Shown in pieces: positions 15,890 through 22,640 of a stretch of 31,376 nucleotides of DNA. This stretch comes from a virus. The number at the start of each line of letters is the position of its first letter. The stretch's first letter is position 1. Position numbers and translations under genes: made by a program. The notes beneath the pieces were generated by a model, which saw nothing but the letters and a program-made list of their open reading frames with translations, had not been told where the DNA came from and did not search any database. The stretch covers positions 1-31,376 of the IMG/VR virus record IMGVR_UViG_3300021425_002457. One strand, written 5' to 3'.

Positions 15890-16177
15890 ATGGCCTATAC
15901 TGTTACACTTCAAACTCCTGACGGAACTCAAACTATCCAGTGTGAGGACGATCAATACATTCTGGACGCAGCTGAGGAAGCTGGTGTTGATATCTCATAC
16001 TCCTGTCGTGCTGGAGCTTGTTCCTCCTGTGCAGGTAAGTTGATCACTGGAACAGTTGACAACTCTGACCAATCTTTCCTGGATGATGAACAAGTTGAAG
16101 AAGGATGGATTCTGACTTGTGTGGCTTACCCAACATCAGATTGCACTATTCTTACCGAACAAGAGGAGAACCTCTAA
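15890..16177 (+). CDS. petF: Plant-type [2Fe-2S] ferredoxin
   Basis: The 95-residue protein has the four iron-sulfur cysteines Cys39, Cys44, Cys47 and Cys77 in CRAGACSSC and LTCVAY, the canonical CxxxxCxxC...C spacing of photosynthetic ferredoxins. It lacks a signal peptide, as expected for a cytoplasmic carrier taking electrons from photosystem I. Phage ferredoxins can supply bilin reductases and other reductases; no pcyA or pebS is in this window. It follows the small membrane genes directly. Confidence 0.95.
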   Translation: MAYTVTLQTPDGTQTIQCEDDQYILDAAEEAGVDISYSCRAGACSSCAGKLITGTVDNSDQSFLDDEQVEEGWILTCVAYPTSDCTILTEQEENL

Positions 16178-16179
16178 AT

Positions 16180-16260
16180 ATGGCACTACTCACATTGGCT
16201 GTAATCCTCATAGCAACTTTTGCTGGAGCAGCAATGATGACACAACCAGGAGAAGAGTAA
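16180..16260 (+). CDS. 26-residue hydrophobic peptide
   Basis: The frame MALLTLAVILIATFAGAAMM followed by TQPGEE encodes a single membrane helix. It starts 2 bp after the ferredoxin stop and shares a TAATG overlap with the next gene, so the packing supports translation. Function not recognised. Confidence 0.55.
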   Translation: MALLTLAVILIATFAGAAMMTQPGEE

Positions 16261-16409
16261 TGACAAACCCTAACGCCCTTTGGGAAGACATTCAGAAGCT
16301 CGACGATTTGTATGAAGAGTTACTGTGGGATCCTGACGATGAGTTACAATTTACTCACGATGGTGAAAAAGTTATCATCATTAATAAAACACAACAGGAA
16401 CGCAAATGA
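16260..16409 (+). CDS. Small acidic protein, unknown function
   Basis: The frame is open further upstream, but the ATG at 16260 overlaps the stop of the preceding peptide (TAATG) and gives a 49-residue product starting MTNPNALWEDIQKLDDLYEE. It is rich in Asp and Glu with a likely N-terminal helix and a strand pair (LQFTHDGEKVIIIN). It has the look of a small conserved cyanophage protein, but no function is recognised. It overlaps the thioredoxin-like gene by 4 bp. Confidence 0.65.
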   Translation: MTNPNALWEDIQKLDDLYEELLWDPDDELQFTHDGEKVIIINKTQQERK

Positions 16410-16699
16410 AGTTTCTAATGTTTACCAAGGAATCTTGTGGTCCTTGTGGTCTCGTAAAGAAATACATTAGAACTCTCAATGACGAGAGATCTAAGATCAT
16501 TGAAGAAGTCTTTTTAGAGGACTTCAGTGATACTCCAATCCCTCAAGAAAATCTTGACTTAGCAAAGAAGTATGGAGTCACAGCAACTCCAGTCTTGGTT
16601 ATTACAGATTCTGAGGGTATTGAACTTGAGAAAAAGATAGGTGGTTTGAACATCACCCAATCTATTAGAAAGTTATACGACAAATATGGTATTACCTAA
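16406..16699 (+). CDS. Thioredoxin-like protein (CGPC)
   Basis: The 97-residue protein has the redox motif Cys11-Gly-Pro-Cys14 and the cis-proline TATPV (Pro62), the two landmarks of thioredoxin-fold dithiol oxidoreductases. The CGPC sequence is thioredoxin type, while the compact length and early position of the motif are glutaredoxin-like. It may reduce ribonucleotide reductase or other phage enzymes, using electrons from the ferredoxin or NADPH side. It overlaps both flanking genes. Confidence 0.85.
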   Translation: MKFLMFTKESCGPCGLVKKYIRTLNDERSKIIEEVFLEDFSDTPIPQENLDLAKKYGVTATPVLVITDSEGIELEKKIGGLNITQSIRKLYDKYGIT

Positions 16700-16910
16700 A
16701 TGGTTTGAACAGACATCGGATCTTCCATACGATCGTCACACCTACAAGGTCTACACCCAAACGGGTTCGACTCATATACTTGGTGATTACATGGAAGTCC
16801 AGGCTCTCTGGTTTCAACAAGGTAAAATCCTCTCACATGTAGAGGTTCTAGATAAAAACAACAAAGGATTTAAGGAGAAAACAAATGAACGAAAACGCAG
16901 AAAGAATTAA
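16686..16910 (+). CDS. Small protein of unknown function
   Basis: The 74-residue product starts MVLPKWFEQTSDLPYDRHTY and contains beta-like segments (YKVYTQTGSTHILGDYMEVQ) and a strongly basic C-terminal tail. It overlaps the thioredoxin-like gene by 14 bp and the 35-residue hli gene by 26 bp. No family recognised. The ATG at 16700 is in a different frame and leads to an immediate stop. Confidence 0.65.
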   Translation: MVLPKWFEQTSDLPYDRHTYKVYTQTGSTHILGDYMEVQALWFQQGKILSHVEVLDKNNKGFKEKTNERKRRKN

Positions 16911-16992
16911 CGGATGGGCAGCCATGATCGGTGTTATCGCCGCCATGGGTTCATACGCAACCACAGGTCAAATCATCCCAGGTATCTGGTGA
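16885..16992 (+). CDS. hli: Minimal high-light-inducible protein (35 residues)
   Basis: The short frame begins MNENAERINGWAAMIGVIAA and ends GSYATTGQIIPGIW. AERINGWAAMIG is the Hli chlorophyll-binding helix signature with Glu6 and Asn9, though the usual Arg is Trp11. A strong ribosome site AAGGAG at 16872-16877 lies 7 bp upstream of the ATG, supporting expression. It is half the length of the hli at 15368. Short Hli forms of this kind are frequent in cyanophages. Confidence 0.85.
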   Translation: MNENAERINGWAAMIGVIAAMGSYATTGQIIPGIW

Positions 16993-17123
16993 TTGATACA
17001 CTAGTCATAGTATTATCGTTCTTAGGTGGCTTTGCTTTGACAGCCGCATTGATGAACGATACAGATGATGATGATAATATGGACGGTGGGATGATGATCC
17101 CAGCATATCAGGGGACCCGATAG
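16989..17123 (+). CDS. 44-residue membrane protein, GTG start
   Basis: A GTG overlapping the stop of hli (GTGA) starts a product with one transmembrane helix (IDTLVIVLSFLGGFALTAAL) and an acidic tail NDTDDDDNMDGG. The frame is open further upstream but would then overlap hli completely. Its TAG stop lies in the loop of the terminator that follows. Function unknown. Confidence 0.6.
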   Translation: MIDTLVIVLSFLGGFALTAALMNDTDDDDNMDGGMMIPAYQGTR

Positions 17124-17137
17124 GGTCCCTTTTTTTC
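17111..17137 (+). terminator. Rho-independent terminator
   Basis: GGGACCC (17112-17118) pairs perfectly with GGGTCCC (17123-17129) across a GATA loop, followed by seven to eight Ts. The stop codon of the gene above is inside the hairpin. It closes the hli-petF-trx transcript. Confidence 0.9.
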
Positions 17138-17143
17138 TAAATA
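17136..17143 (+). promoter_or_regulatory. Possible late promoter variant (TCTAAATA)
   Basis: The octamer TCTAAATA directly after the T-run differs from the T4 late consensus at one position and lies 22 bp before the ATG at 17166. The same variant occurs at 18409 and, on the minus strand, near 25672 as CTAAATAT. Confidence 0.4.
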
Positions 17144-17165
17144 GATTTGCCCTTGCTGGTGACTC

Positions 17166-17609
17166 ATGCCCGAAGAAGTAAAGAAGGAAGAGGAAAAGAA
17201 GAAAGGTCCTCTTGGTAGGCTTAAAGATAAAGTTGAGGATGCTGACGAACAGTTAGCAGTCCTCAGCACTCTAGTAAGACTAGGTATTTTGGTTTGGTCT
17301 GGGGGTATTCTTACTCTTAACTATGTGACCATCCCTGGATTGCCACAGCAGAAGATCGATCCGACATTCATAGCCTCCGTCTTTACTGGCGTTTTGGCTA
17401 CGTTCGGGGTCCAGACGGCAAAGAAGTCTGGTGATGGCACGATGAAGATGAACGGTGCTAATGGTGCCGCTGCTGGTGGAATCACCAAGGCAGACCTTGA
17501 GAAATTGATTGCTGCAGCAAAGGAAACTGCTCCTGCTCAAACCATTAGAGTTGAGACAGCACCAATCAAAGTCGTAACCGATTCAGAACAACCTCCATAC
17601 AAGATGTGA
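17166..17609 (+). CDS. Membrane protein with charged N-terminus, holin-like in outline
   Basis: The 147-residue protein begins with a Lys/Glu-rich segment (MPEEVKKEEEKKKGPLGRLK), has two hydrophobic helices (about 38-57 and 67-84), then a Gly/Ala-rich linker and a polar C-terminus. No signal peptide or enzymatic motif is seen. Two short helices would fit a holin, but many phage membrane proteins look like this. It sits alone behind a possible late promoter and is followed by another membrane gene one base after its stop. Confidence 0.6.
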   Translation: MPEEVKKEEEKKKGPLGRLKDKVEDADEQLAVLSTLVRLGILVWSGGILTLNYVTIPGLPQQKIDPTFIASVFTGVLATFGVQTAKKSGDGTMKMNGANGAAAGGITKADLEKLIAAAKETAPAQTIRVETAPIKVVTDSEQPPYKM

Positions 17610-17610
17610 T

Positions 17611-18186
17611 ATGAAACCTTACCTCAAGTGGACTGCCATTAGTCTTGGTAGCATAGTAGCAATCGCACACATCGGTGTGTTGGGACATTTGGTCAGACGA
17701 GAACCTGATAGATTTCAGGTTCCGACTATTAATATCCCACGCGGCACTCCATATTCCTCTTATAAGATAAAGGCAGGTAAGGACGGATATACAATTGAAT
17801 ATAAAGCAAATGATCCTGCTATTCTTGAGTCTCAGAGATCACTAAGTCTTGACAAAGACAAGAAAGGATTGTTTGGTGGTGGAACTGAGAAAAGAAGAGA
17901 ATGGAGAACTGATCAATACACTGCTGAAGGTGTGAGGAACATAGGAGGTGCCGCAGTAGACGGCGAGGGAAAGAGTGCAAAAGACATAGAGTGCATCGTG
18001 GCGGACGCTGGAGCACGGTCACAAGGTGCGATGGCAGGTAGTGCTATCACCACTGGTTTAGTTGCTCCTGCCGTAATGAACATACCTTATATTGGATGGT
18101 TAGCTGCTGGGTGGGCAACACTCCTAGGAAACAATATTGGTTCTGAAATTGGTTCAGAAGTTGGTAGTGCATTTAACGATTGTTGA
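17611..18186 (+). CDS. Membrane-anchored protein with glycine-zipper-like C-terminus
   Basis: The 191-residue protein has an N-terminal hydrophobic helix (about 8-27, AISLGSIVAIAHIGVLG), a charged middle, and a C-terminal segment rich in small residues (AGSAITTGLVAPAVMN, then GNNIGSEIGSEVGSAF), reminiscent of glycine-zipper membrane-active proteins. It ends in Cys. It follows the 17166 gene by 1 bp and overlaps the next ATG. Function not recognised; a virion or lysis role would fit the setting. Confidence 0.6.
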   Translation: MKPYLKWTAISLGSIVAIAHIGVLGHLVRREPDRFQVPTINIPRGTPYSSYKIKAGKDGYTIEYKANDPAILESQRSLSLDKDKKGLFGGGTEKRREWRTDQYTAEGVRNIGGAAVDGEGKSAKDIECIVADAGARSQGAMAGSAITTGLVAPAVMNIPYIGWLAAGWATLLGNNIGSEIGSEVGSAFNDC

Positions 18187-18407
18187 TGGAGAAGGATGCA
18201 ATAAATCTAACTTTAGTTCATGAGTGGATGACGGTATATGATGCTAAACTTCTACTCCATGATTACTATATGAAGGTAAGATCTCATAAAAAATATGGTG
18301 GATGGAAGACAGTTAAAACACTAATGAATATTGCCTACGGTAATTTTCAAAGAGACTCTGAAAAAAACTTACGAGCAAGAATAGATCTGATTAAATCCAA
18401 ATTATAA
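18186..18407 (+). CDS. Small basic protein, unknown function
   Basis: The ATG at 18186 overlaps the preceding stop (TGATG); TTG codons at 18180 and 18183 are less likely starts. The 73-residue product has LVHEWMTVYDAKLLLHDYYM and a basic helical C-terminal half. It has no signal or membrane segment and no recognised family. The 85 bp that follow up to petE hold only a possible late promoter at 18409. Confidence 0.6.
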   Translation: MEKDAINLTLVHEWMTVYDAKLLLHDYYMKVRSHKKYGGWKTVKTLMNIAYGNFQRDSEKNLRARIDLIKSKL

Positions 18408-18408
18408 T

Positions 18409-18416
18409 CTAAATAT
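18409..18416 (+). promoter_or_regulatory. Possible late promoter variant (TCTAAATA)
   Basis: This octamer matches the T4 late consensus at seven positions and is the only promoter-like signal seen in the 85-bp gap before petE. Confidence 0.35.
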
Positions 18417-18492
18417 TTAAGTGAGGAAGTCAAAACAAATTCAAGATACGGGGATATAAGAAAGATATAGATACTGTAGTTGCGTAAACTTT

Positions 18493-18816
18493 ATGAAGTT
18501 TATTTTCGCATTCATCGCTACACTATTTCTTGCTGCTCCTGCATGGGCAGTTGATGTTCAGATGGGATCTGGAGGAAATCTAGTATTTGATCCTGCTGAA
18601 GTCACAATTAGTGCTGGCGAATCAGTTCATTTTGTTAACAATATGCTTCCACCACACAATGTAATCGTGGAAGATCATCCAGAATTAGGTCATGAAGCCC
18701 TGGCAATGTTGCCAGGTGAAGACTTTGAAGTTGCATTCCCAGAAGCAGGTGACTATACTTATTGGTGTGGTCCTCACAAAGGAGCAGGAATGATCGGAAC
18801 AGTACATGTTCAATAA
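18493..18816 (+). CDS. petE: Plastocyanin
   Basis: The 107-residue precursor has a Sec signal peptide cut after AWA (1-19). All four type-1 copper ligands are present: His55 in PPHN, Cys92, His95 and Met100 in WCGPHKGAGM. Mature size of 88 residues is somewhat short for plastocyanin (about 97-105) but usual for phage copies. It carries electrons from cytochrome b6f to photosystem I in the thylakoid lumen. The ribosome site is weak. Its last 11 bp overlap the next gene. Confidence 0.95.
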   Translation: MKFIFAFIATLFLAAPAWAVDVQMGSGGNLVFDPAEVTISAGESVHFVNNMLPPHNVIVEDHPELGHEALAMLPGEDFEVAFPEAGDYTYWCGPHKGAGMIGTVHVQ

Positions 18817-19036
18817 GATTAAGGAGTGGGGGAAAACTCCCCCTCCTCCAGATTGGGTTACAAAAGAAGAAGTTCAGGAGATGATTAATGATGCTATTCG
18901 ACAACATAATCGTAATGCTTCTATTATCAGTTTCTTTGTCGGGTGGATTATTCTCGCTTTATTTTCTGAGGGTCTACTCAGGTTGCTCGGAATTATTCCA
19001 CCACTAACTCCTTGGTTAGATTTAAGTTTAAAATAG
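18806..19036 (+). CDS. Small C-terminally anchored membrane protein
   Basis: The 76-residue product starts MFNKIKEWGKTPPPPDWVTK, has a short helical stretch, then a hydrophobic region (about 40-65, IISFFVGWIILALF) and a PPLTPWLDLSLK tail. The tetra-proline near the N-terminus is notable. It begins inside the end of petE and ends 7 bp before gnd. Function unknown. Confidence 0.65.
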   Translation: MFNKIKEWGKTPPPPDWVTKEEVQEMINDAIRQHNRNASIISFFVGWIILALFSEGLLRLLGIIPPLTPWLDLSLK

Positions 19037-19043
19037 AGGTACA

Positions 19044-20078
19044 ATGAGAGTAGGTTTAATCGGTCTCGGAAGGATGGGAGAAGGTATGTCCCGTCGTATG
19101 ATGAAAGAGGGTATTGATGTCTACGGATACAGAAGAAACTTCGCCAAAGCTCAAGAAGCAGAAGCCAGTGGGTATATTACTAAGGCTGCAACTTCTTTTC
19201 AAGACTTGGTTCATCTAGTCAGTTATGATGATTATGACCACAAAATTCCTGGTGTATATCAACTTGTCATTCCAGCAGAACTAGTAGAGGAAACCATCAA
19301 TGAGCTATTACCATTACTTAGTTCTGGAGATATTATTATTGATCATGGCAATTCCAATTTTAAGGACTCGCGCAGGAGAGCCGAGTATCTGGAGAAATTG
19401 GGCATCCAATATATTGATTGCGGTACTAGTGGTGGAGTTTATGGTCTGGACCGTGGATACTGTCTTATGGTTGGTGGTGCAAATACTGCAGTATCCGTCT
19501 GTTCTCCTATCTTTAGAGCACTCGCACCAGGTATCGGGAGTGCTCCAAGAACTGACCCTATGAGTCATGCCACTAGTGCTGAATATGGTTGGTTACATTG
19601 TGGTGGTCCAGGAGCTGGACACTTTGTAAAAATGGTCCATAATGGAGTGGAGTATGGAATCATGCAAGCCTACGCCGAGGGCTTTAATATCCTGCATGAA
19701 GCTAATGCTGGGTCGGCTTACGTTAAGGAGGGCGATGCTGAGGTGGCTCCGATGGAGAATCCGAAAGATTATTGTTATGACATTAACGTTGCTGAGGTGG
19801 CTGAGTTATGGCGTCGTGGTTCTGTGGTTGGGTCTTGGTTACTTGATCTTACCGCTGATGTACTACGGAATGATCGAGAGCTTAGCAAGTTCGGTGGGGG
19901 AGTTAGCGATAGTGGTGAGGGTCGTTGGACTGTCCACACTGCTGTGGATCTTGGTGTACCCGCACCTGTTATATCTACTGCCCTCTTTGAACGATTCAAT
20001 TCAAGAAGACTAGGTGAATTTGCAAATCGTGTCTTAAATGGAATGAGATATATGTTCGGGGGACACCATGTTCGCTGA
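19044..20078 (+). CDS. gnd: 6-phosphogluconate dehydrogenase (decarboxylating), short form
   Basis: The 344-residue protein has the NADP motif GLGRMG (7-12), CGTSGG (126-131) and the active-site stretch GHFVKMVHNGVEYG (192-205) with Lys196 and Asn200. It converts 6-phosphogluconate to ribulose-5-phosphate, NADPH and CO2. It belongs to the shorter class of about 300-340 residues, not the 470-residue class. Together with zwf it forms the oxidative pentose phosphate branch used by cyanophages to raise NADPH and pentose for nucleotide synthesis. A 42-residue ORF overlaps its last codons. Confidence 0.95.
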   Translation: MRVGLIGLGRMGEGMSRRMMKEGIDVYGYRRNFAKAQEAEASGYITKAATSFQDLVHLVSYDDYDHKIPGVYQLVIPAELVEETINELLPLLSSGDIIIDHGNSNFKDSRRRAEYLEKLGIQYIDCGTSGGVYGLDRGYCLMVGGANTAVSVCSPIFRALAPGIGSAPRTDPMSHATSAEYGWLHCGGPGAGHFVKMVHNGVEYGIMQAYAEGFNILHEANAGSAYVKEGDAEVAPMENPKDYCYDINVAEVAELWRRGSVVGSWLLDLTADVLRNDRELSKFGGGVSDSGEGRWTVHTAVDLGVPAPVISTALFERFNSRRLGEFANRVLNGMRYMFGGHHVR

Positions 20079-20196
20079 TGTCCTTAGAGTCTTGGCAATA
20101 CCCTTTGTTCTATCCACGATATATTTCGGGATACGAAAAGGTGAAAATAATTACTACGAAACAGACAAGTACAAAGGAAATGGAACAGCCCACTAG
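20068..20196 (+). CDS. 42-residue membrane peptide between gnd and zwf
   Basis: An ATG in another frame near the end of gnd starts MFADVLRVLAIPFVLSTIYF, a single hydrophobic helix, followed by GIRKGENNYYETDKYKGNGTAH. The typical N-terminal helix with a polar tail matches other tiny membrane proteins nearby. It covers exactly the stretch between gnd and the preferred zwf start, so accepting it makes the first 34 codons of the longer zwf frame non-coding in that frame. Confidence 0.6.
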   Translation: MFADVLRVLAIPFVLSTIYFGIRKGENNYYETDKYKGNGTAH

Positions 20197-21511
20197 AACA
20201 CTAGTAATCTTTGGAGCTACGGGAGATCTCTGTCGTAGAAAACTGATTCCAGCACTGGAGACTCTCGATAGGAAAGGTCTACTTCCAGATAACTTCAAGA
20301 TTATTGGTGCATCACGATCTGACCACACTCGTCAGAGTTGGTTGGAGAGTCTTGGACGATACTATAAAGGTGAGTTCTCTGTCAAGATGGACTATCACCA
20401 GTGTGATTTGAGTGATGTTGATTCTCTTAGATCTATTCCTCAGTCTGACGACATGACATACTTTCTCTCAGTACCACCTGAGAGATATGGAGATGCAGTT
20501 CAAAATCTTAAGGAGGCAGGATTAGTCGATGACCCAGACAAAACTAGAGTCATTATTGAGAAACCTTTTGGGACCGATCTTCAATCTGCTGATCATCTAC
20601 AATCTGTGGTTTCTGGATGTCTACGCGAGAAACAAGTATATCGCATTGATCATTATCTCGGTAAAGATACTGTTAATAATATCCTTGCTACTCGGTTTAG
20701 TAACACTCTTCTGGAACCCCTTTGGAATAGGAATTTTATAGAAGAGGTTCAGATCTTTGCCACTGAGACTATCGGTTGTGATGGTCGTTCACAATACTAT
20801 GAGACAGCTGGTGCTGTTCGTGACATGTTACAGAATCACATGTTACAGATTTTGGCATTGATAACCATGGAAGCACCCTGTAAGAACAACGCAAAAGAAA
20901 TCAGGAGAGAGAAAGTCAAAGTTCTCTCTGCTGCTCGTTTAGGGGAGAAACTTATCTGTGGACAATACGACGGCTACCGCAATGAAGAGGGTGTTGATTT
21001 TAACAGTCACACTCCTACCTTCGTTGCTGGTGATATTTATGTTGATAACTGGCGTTGGAAGGGAGTTCCTTTTCACTTCATGACAGGCAAGAAGATGCCT
21101 TACACATGTGCTGAAGTTGTCATCAAACTGAAGGCACCACCACTACATCTCTATGAGGGTCACAAGTACAATGACCGTATCGTTATGAGGATTCAACCCA
21201 AACCTCATCTGGACATTCGTTTAGATATGAAAGCTCCTGGTCTTGAGGAGAAGGTTGAGACAGCTACACTTACACATTGGTACTCAAATGATGCCGTAGA
21301 TGGATATGTCAAACTCTTTTATGATGCTCTAAGAGGTGATCAATCACACTTCGTTCACGCTGAGGAAGTATTAGAATCATGGAGGATTGTAGGTGATCTA
21401 CTGTGTACTGGGACTGAGTGTCCTATCCGTACTGTGCCTTATGTTTATCGTGGTGGGTGGGGACCATCACACAAAGTAGATAACATCACAAATTGGGATT
21501 ATCCAGCATGA
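20180..21511 (+). CDS. zwf: Glucose-6-phosphate 1-dehydrogenase
   Basis: The frame is open from an ATG at 20078, but the ATG at 20180 with AAAGGA just before it places the Rossmann motif GATGDL at 12-17, the usual position. The 443-residue protein shows EKPFG (127-131), substrate-binding DHYLGK (157-162) and RDMLQNH (214-220), whose His is the catalytic base. The length is a little below the usual 480-510. It makes 6-phosphogluconolactone and NADPH, feeding gnd directly upstream. No talC or cp12 is visible in the window. Confidence 0.93.
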   Translation: MEQPTRTLVIFGATGDLCRRKLIPALETLDRKGLLPDNFKIIGASRSDHTRQSWLESLGRYYKGEFSVKMDYHQCDLSDVDSLRSIPQSDDMTYFLSVPPERYGDAVQNLKEAGLVDDPDKTRVIIEKPFGTDLQSADHLQSVVSGCLREKQVYRIDHYLGKDTVNNILATRFSNTLLEPLWNRNFIEEVQIFATETIGCDGRSQYYETAGAVRDMLQNHMLQILALITMEAPCKNNAKEIRREKVKVLSAARLGEKLICGQYDGYRNEEGVDFNSHTPTFVAGDIYVDNWRWKGVPFHFMTGKKMPYTCAEVVIKLKAPPLHLYEGHKYNDRIVMRIQPKPHLDIRLDMKAPGLEEKVETATLTHWYSNDAVDGYVKLFYDALRGDQSHFVHAEEVLESWRIVGDLLCTGTECPIRTVPYVYRGGWGPSHKVDNITNWDYPA

Positions 21512-21669
21512 TGCATCAAGCAGGACATTTTGCTGCCTGGGTTCTAAATAATCCATGGACATGTGGATTTCTTGCCTGGTGTTTAGTCTTCGTTCCTATT
21601 TTGGGAATGTGGGCAGTCCACAAATACGGTTGGGAACATTGGGAACCATTTACCAAAAAACATAAATGA
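21508..21669 (+). CDS. 53-residue tryptophan-rich membrane protein
   Basis: An ATG overlapping the zwf stop starts MMHQAGHFAAWVLNNPWTCG, followed by a hydrophobic helix (FLAWCLVFVPILGMWAV) and a basic, Trp-rich tail. One transmembrane segment. ATGA overlaps on both sides support translation. No family recognised. Confidence 0.6.
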   Translation: MMHQAGHFAAWVLNNPWTCGFLAWCLVFVPILGMWAVHKYGWEHWEPFTKKHK

Positions 21670-21836
21670 ATTCAGACGAAAGAAGAGAGTTTTACAAAGG
21701 TCTCAGAGAGAGGATCCTCCAACTAAGGATGGGTCATCTCTTTGAGGAACCTTGTCCATTATATGAACCAGGATGGGAGGACGTGTCAAATTCTCCAGAG
21801 GATTGGCAAGACTTCTGGGAAGGTGATGGAATATGA
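21666..21836 (+). CDS. 56-residue acidic protein, unknown function
   Basis: The product starts MNSDERREFYKGLRERILQL with a charged helix and ends in an acidic, Trp-rich segment (GWEDVSNSPEDWQDFWEGDG). No membrane helix. It shares ATGA overlaps with the genes on both sides. Function not recognised. Confidence 0.6.
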   Translation: MNSDERREFYKGLRERILQLRMGHLFEEPCPLYEPGWEDVSNSPEDWQDFWEGDGI

Positions 21837-22045
21837 AATATCAACTTACTCTGATTTTATGCCTGTCACCACTGGTTATTATCTACATAGTCATGAAGTT
21901 GGCTGTGTTGGCATCATCAGTTAATAGGGAATCCGAGTATGTCAAACGAGAACAATTTAGAAAACGAGGACCCTATTTGGAAAACCCATATGAAGATGTT
22001 GATGCAGAGGAAGAAGAGTATGGAAATCGCACAGACTATCGATGA
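21833..22045 (+). CDS. Membrane protein with acidic tail, unknown function
   Basis: The 70-residue product has an N-terminal membrane helix (about 4-27, QLTLILCLSPLVIIYIV) that might also act as a signal, then a charged tail with ENPYEDVDAEEEEYGNRTDY. Its last 107 bp are shared in another frame with the gene at 21939. Function unknown. Confidence 0.6.
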   Translation: MKYQLTLILCLSPLVIIYIVMKLAVLASSVNRESEYVKREQFRKRGPYLENPYEDVDAEEEEYGNRTDYR

Positions 22046-22169
22046 TGCTCTTCATCAATATTATGTGGTAGAACGCGGAGAGAAGGTTCCCAACTGGAGA
22101 TATATAAAAGACGCCGACTGGTGGATTGACTATCTCAAATCACTAGGGATGGACCCTAGAAATCCATGA
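21939..22169 (+). CDS. Small protein, unknown function, overlapping its neighbour by 107 bp
   Basis: The ATG at 21939 has AGGGA at a spacing of 8 bp and gives 76 residues starting MSNENNLENEDPIWKTHMKM. A shorter start at 22020, after GAGGAAGAAGAG, would give 49 residues (MEIAQTIDDALHQYYVVERG...) and reduce the overlap to 26 bp. The C-terminal part with NWRYIKDADWWIDYLKSLG looks like a folded domain and is surely coding; the N-terminal 27 residues are uncertain. Confidence 0.6.
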   Translation: MSNENNLENEDPIWKTHMKMLMQRKKSMEIAQTIDDALHQYYVVERGEKVPNWRYIKDADWWIDYLKSLGMDPRNP

Positions 22170-22321
22170 ACCTTTTACTTCGTCCTCTAGAAAATATCAA
22201 TGACCCTGTATGGAGTGTAATTATCTCCATTATTATACTTTTATGTGGTGTAAGTTATTATATTGTCTATATAATGCGTATGGCTTTCAATGAAATGAAC
22301 GATGAGCGACCTGACGAATAA
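22166..22321 (+). CDS. 51-residue single-pass membrane protein
   Basis: The product MNLLLRPLENINDPVWSVII has a hydrophobic helix (about 16-36) ending in SYYIVYIM and an acidic tail. It shares ATGA with the gene before and its last 20 bp overlap the coiled-coil gene. Function unknown. Confidence 0.6.
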   Translation: MNLLLRPLENINDPVWSVIISIIILLCGVSYYIVYIMRMAFNEMNDERPDE

Positions 22322-22640
22322 AGATGCTGAACAAGATTCTAAACTTGCTGTTTTGGAAAGCAGAGTAGAAAGTTTTAGAGAAAGAGTTATTAGTTTAGAG
22401 GAACGTATGAAAGAAGTTCCTCAAATGAATGAATTAGATGCATTCGCAAGTCGTATGGAAAAACAATATGATGATCTCAAAAATAGAGTCAGACAATTGG
22501 AACGTTGGGTATGGGGTGCCGCTGCAGTTATCGCAGTTGGTGCATTTGTGATAGGTATTGTAGCAAACGCACAGGAGGCAAATCATGGGAGCAATGGTTC
22601 CACCCAACAGGAAGAGTTGTTACAACTTCCGCGTAGTTGA
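22302..22640 (+). CDS. Coiled-coil membrane protein, XhlA-like
   Basis: The 112-residue protein has a long heptad-patterned N-terminal part (about 10-68, with KLAVLESRVESFRERVISLE) followed by LERWVWGAAAVIAVGAFVIG and a polar tail. A coiled coil leading directly into a C-terminal helix after an LERWVWG-type junction is the layout of XhlA-family (PF10779) phage membrane proteins, some tied to lysis. It could instead be a spanin-like or other anchored protein. Its last 56 bp overlap the nuclease gene. Confidence 0.6.
   Translation: MSDLTNKDAEQDSKLAVLESRVESFRERVISLEERMKEVPQMNELDAFASRMEKQYDDLKNRVRQLERWVWGAAAVIAVGAFVIGIVANAQEANHGSNGSTQQEELLQLPRS

Noticed and set aside
16767-16781. GGGTTCGACTC resembling a tRNA T-loop
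   Set aside because: It lies within coding sequence, and no acceptor, D- or anticodon arms can be folded around it. No tRNA was found in the window.
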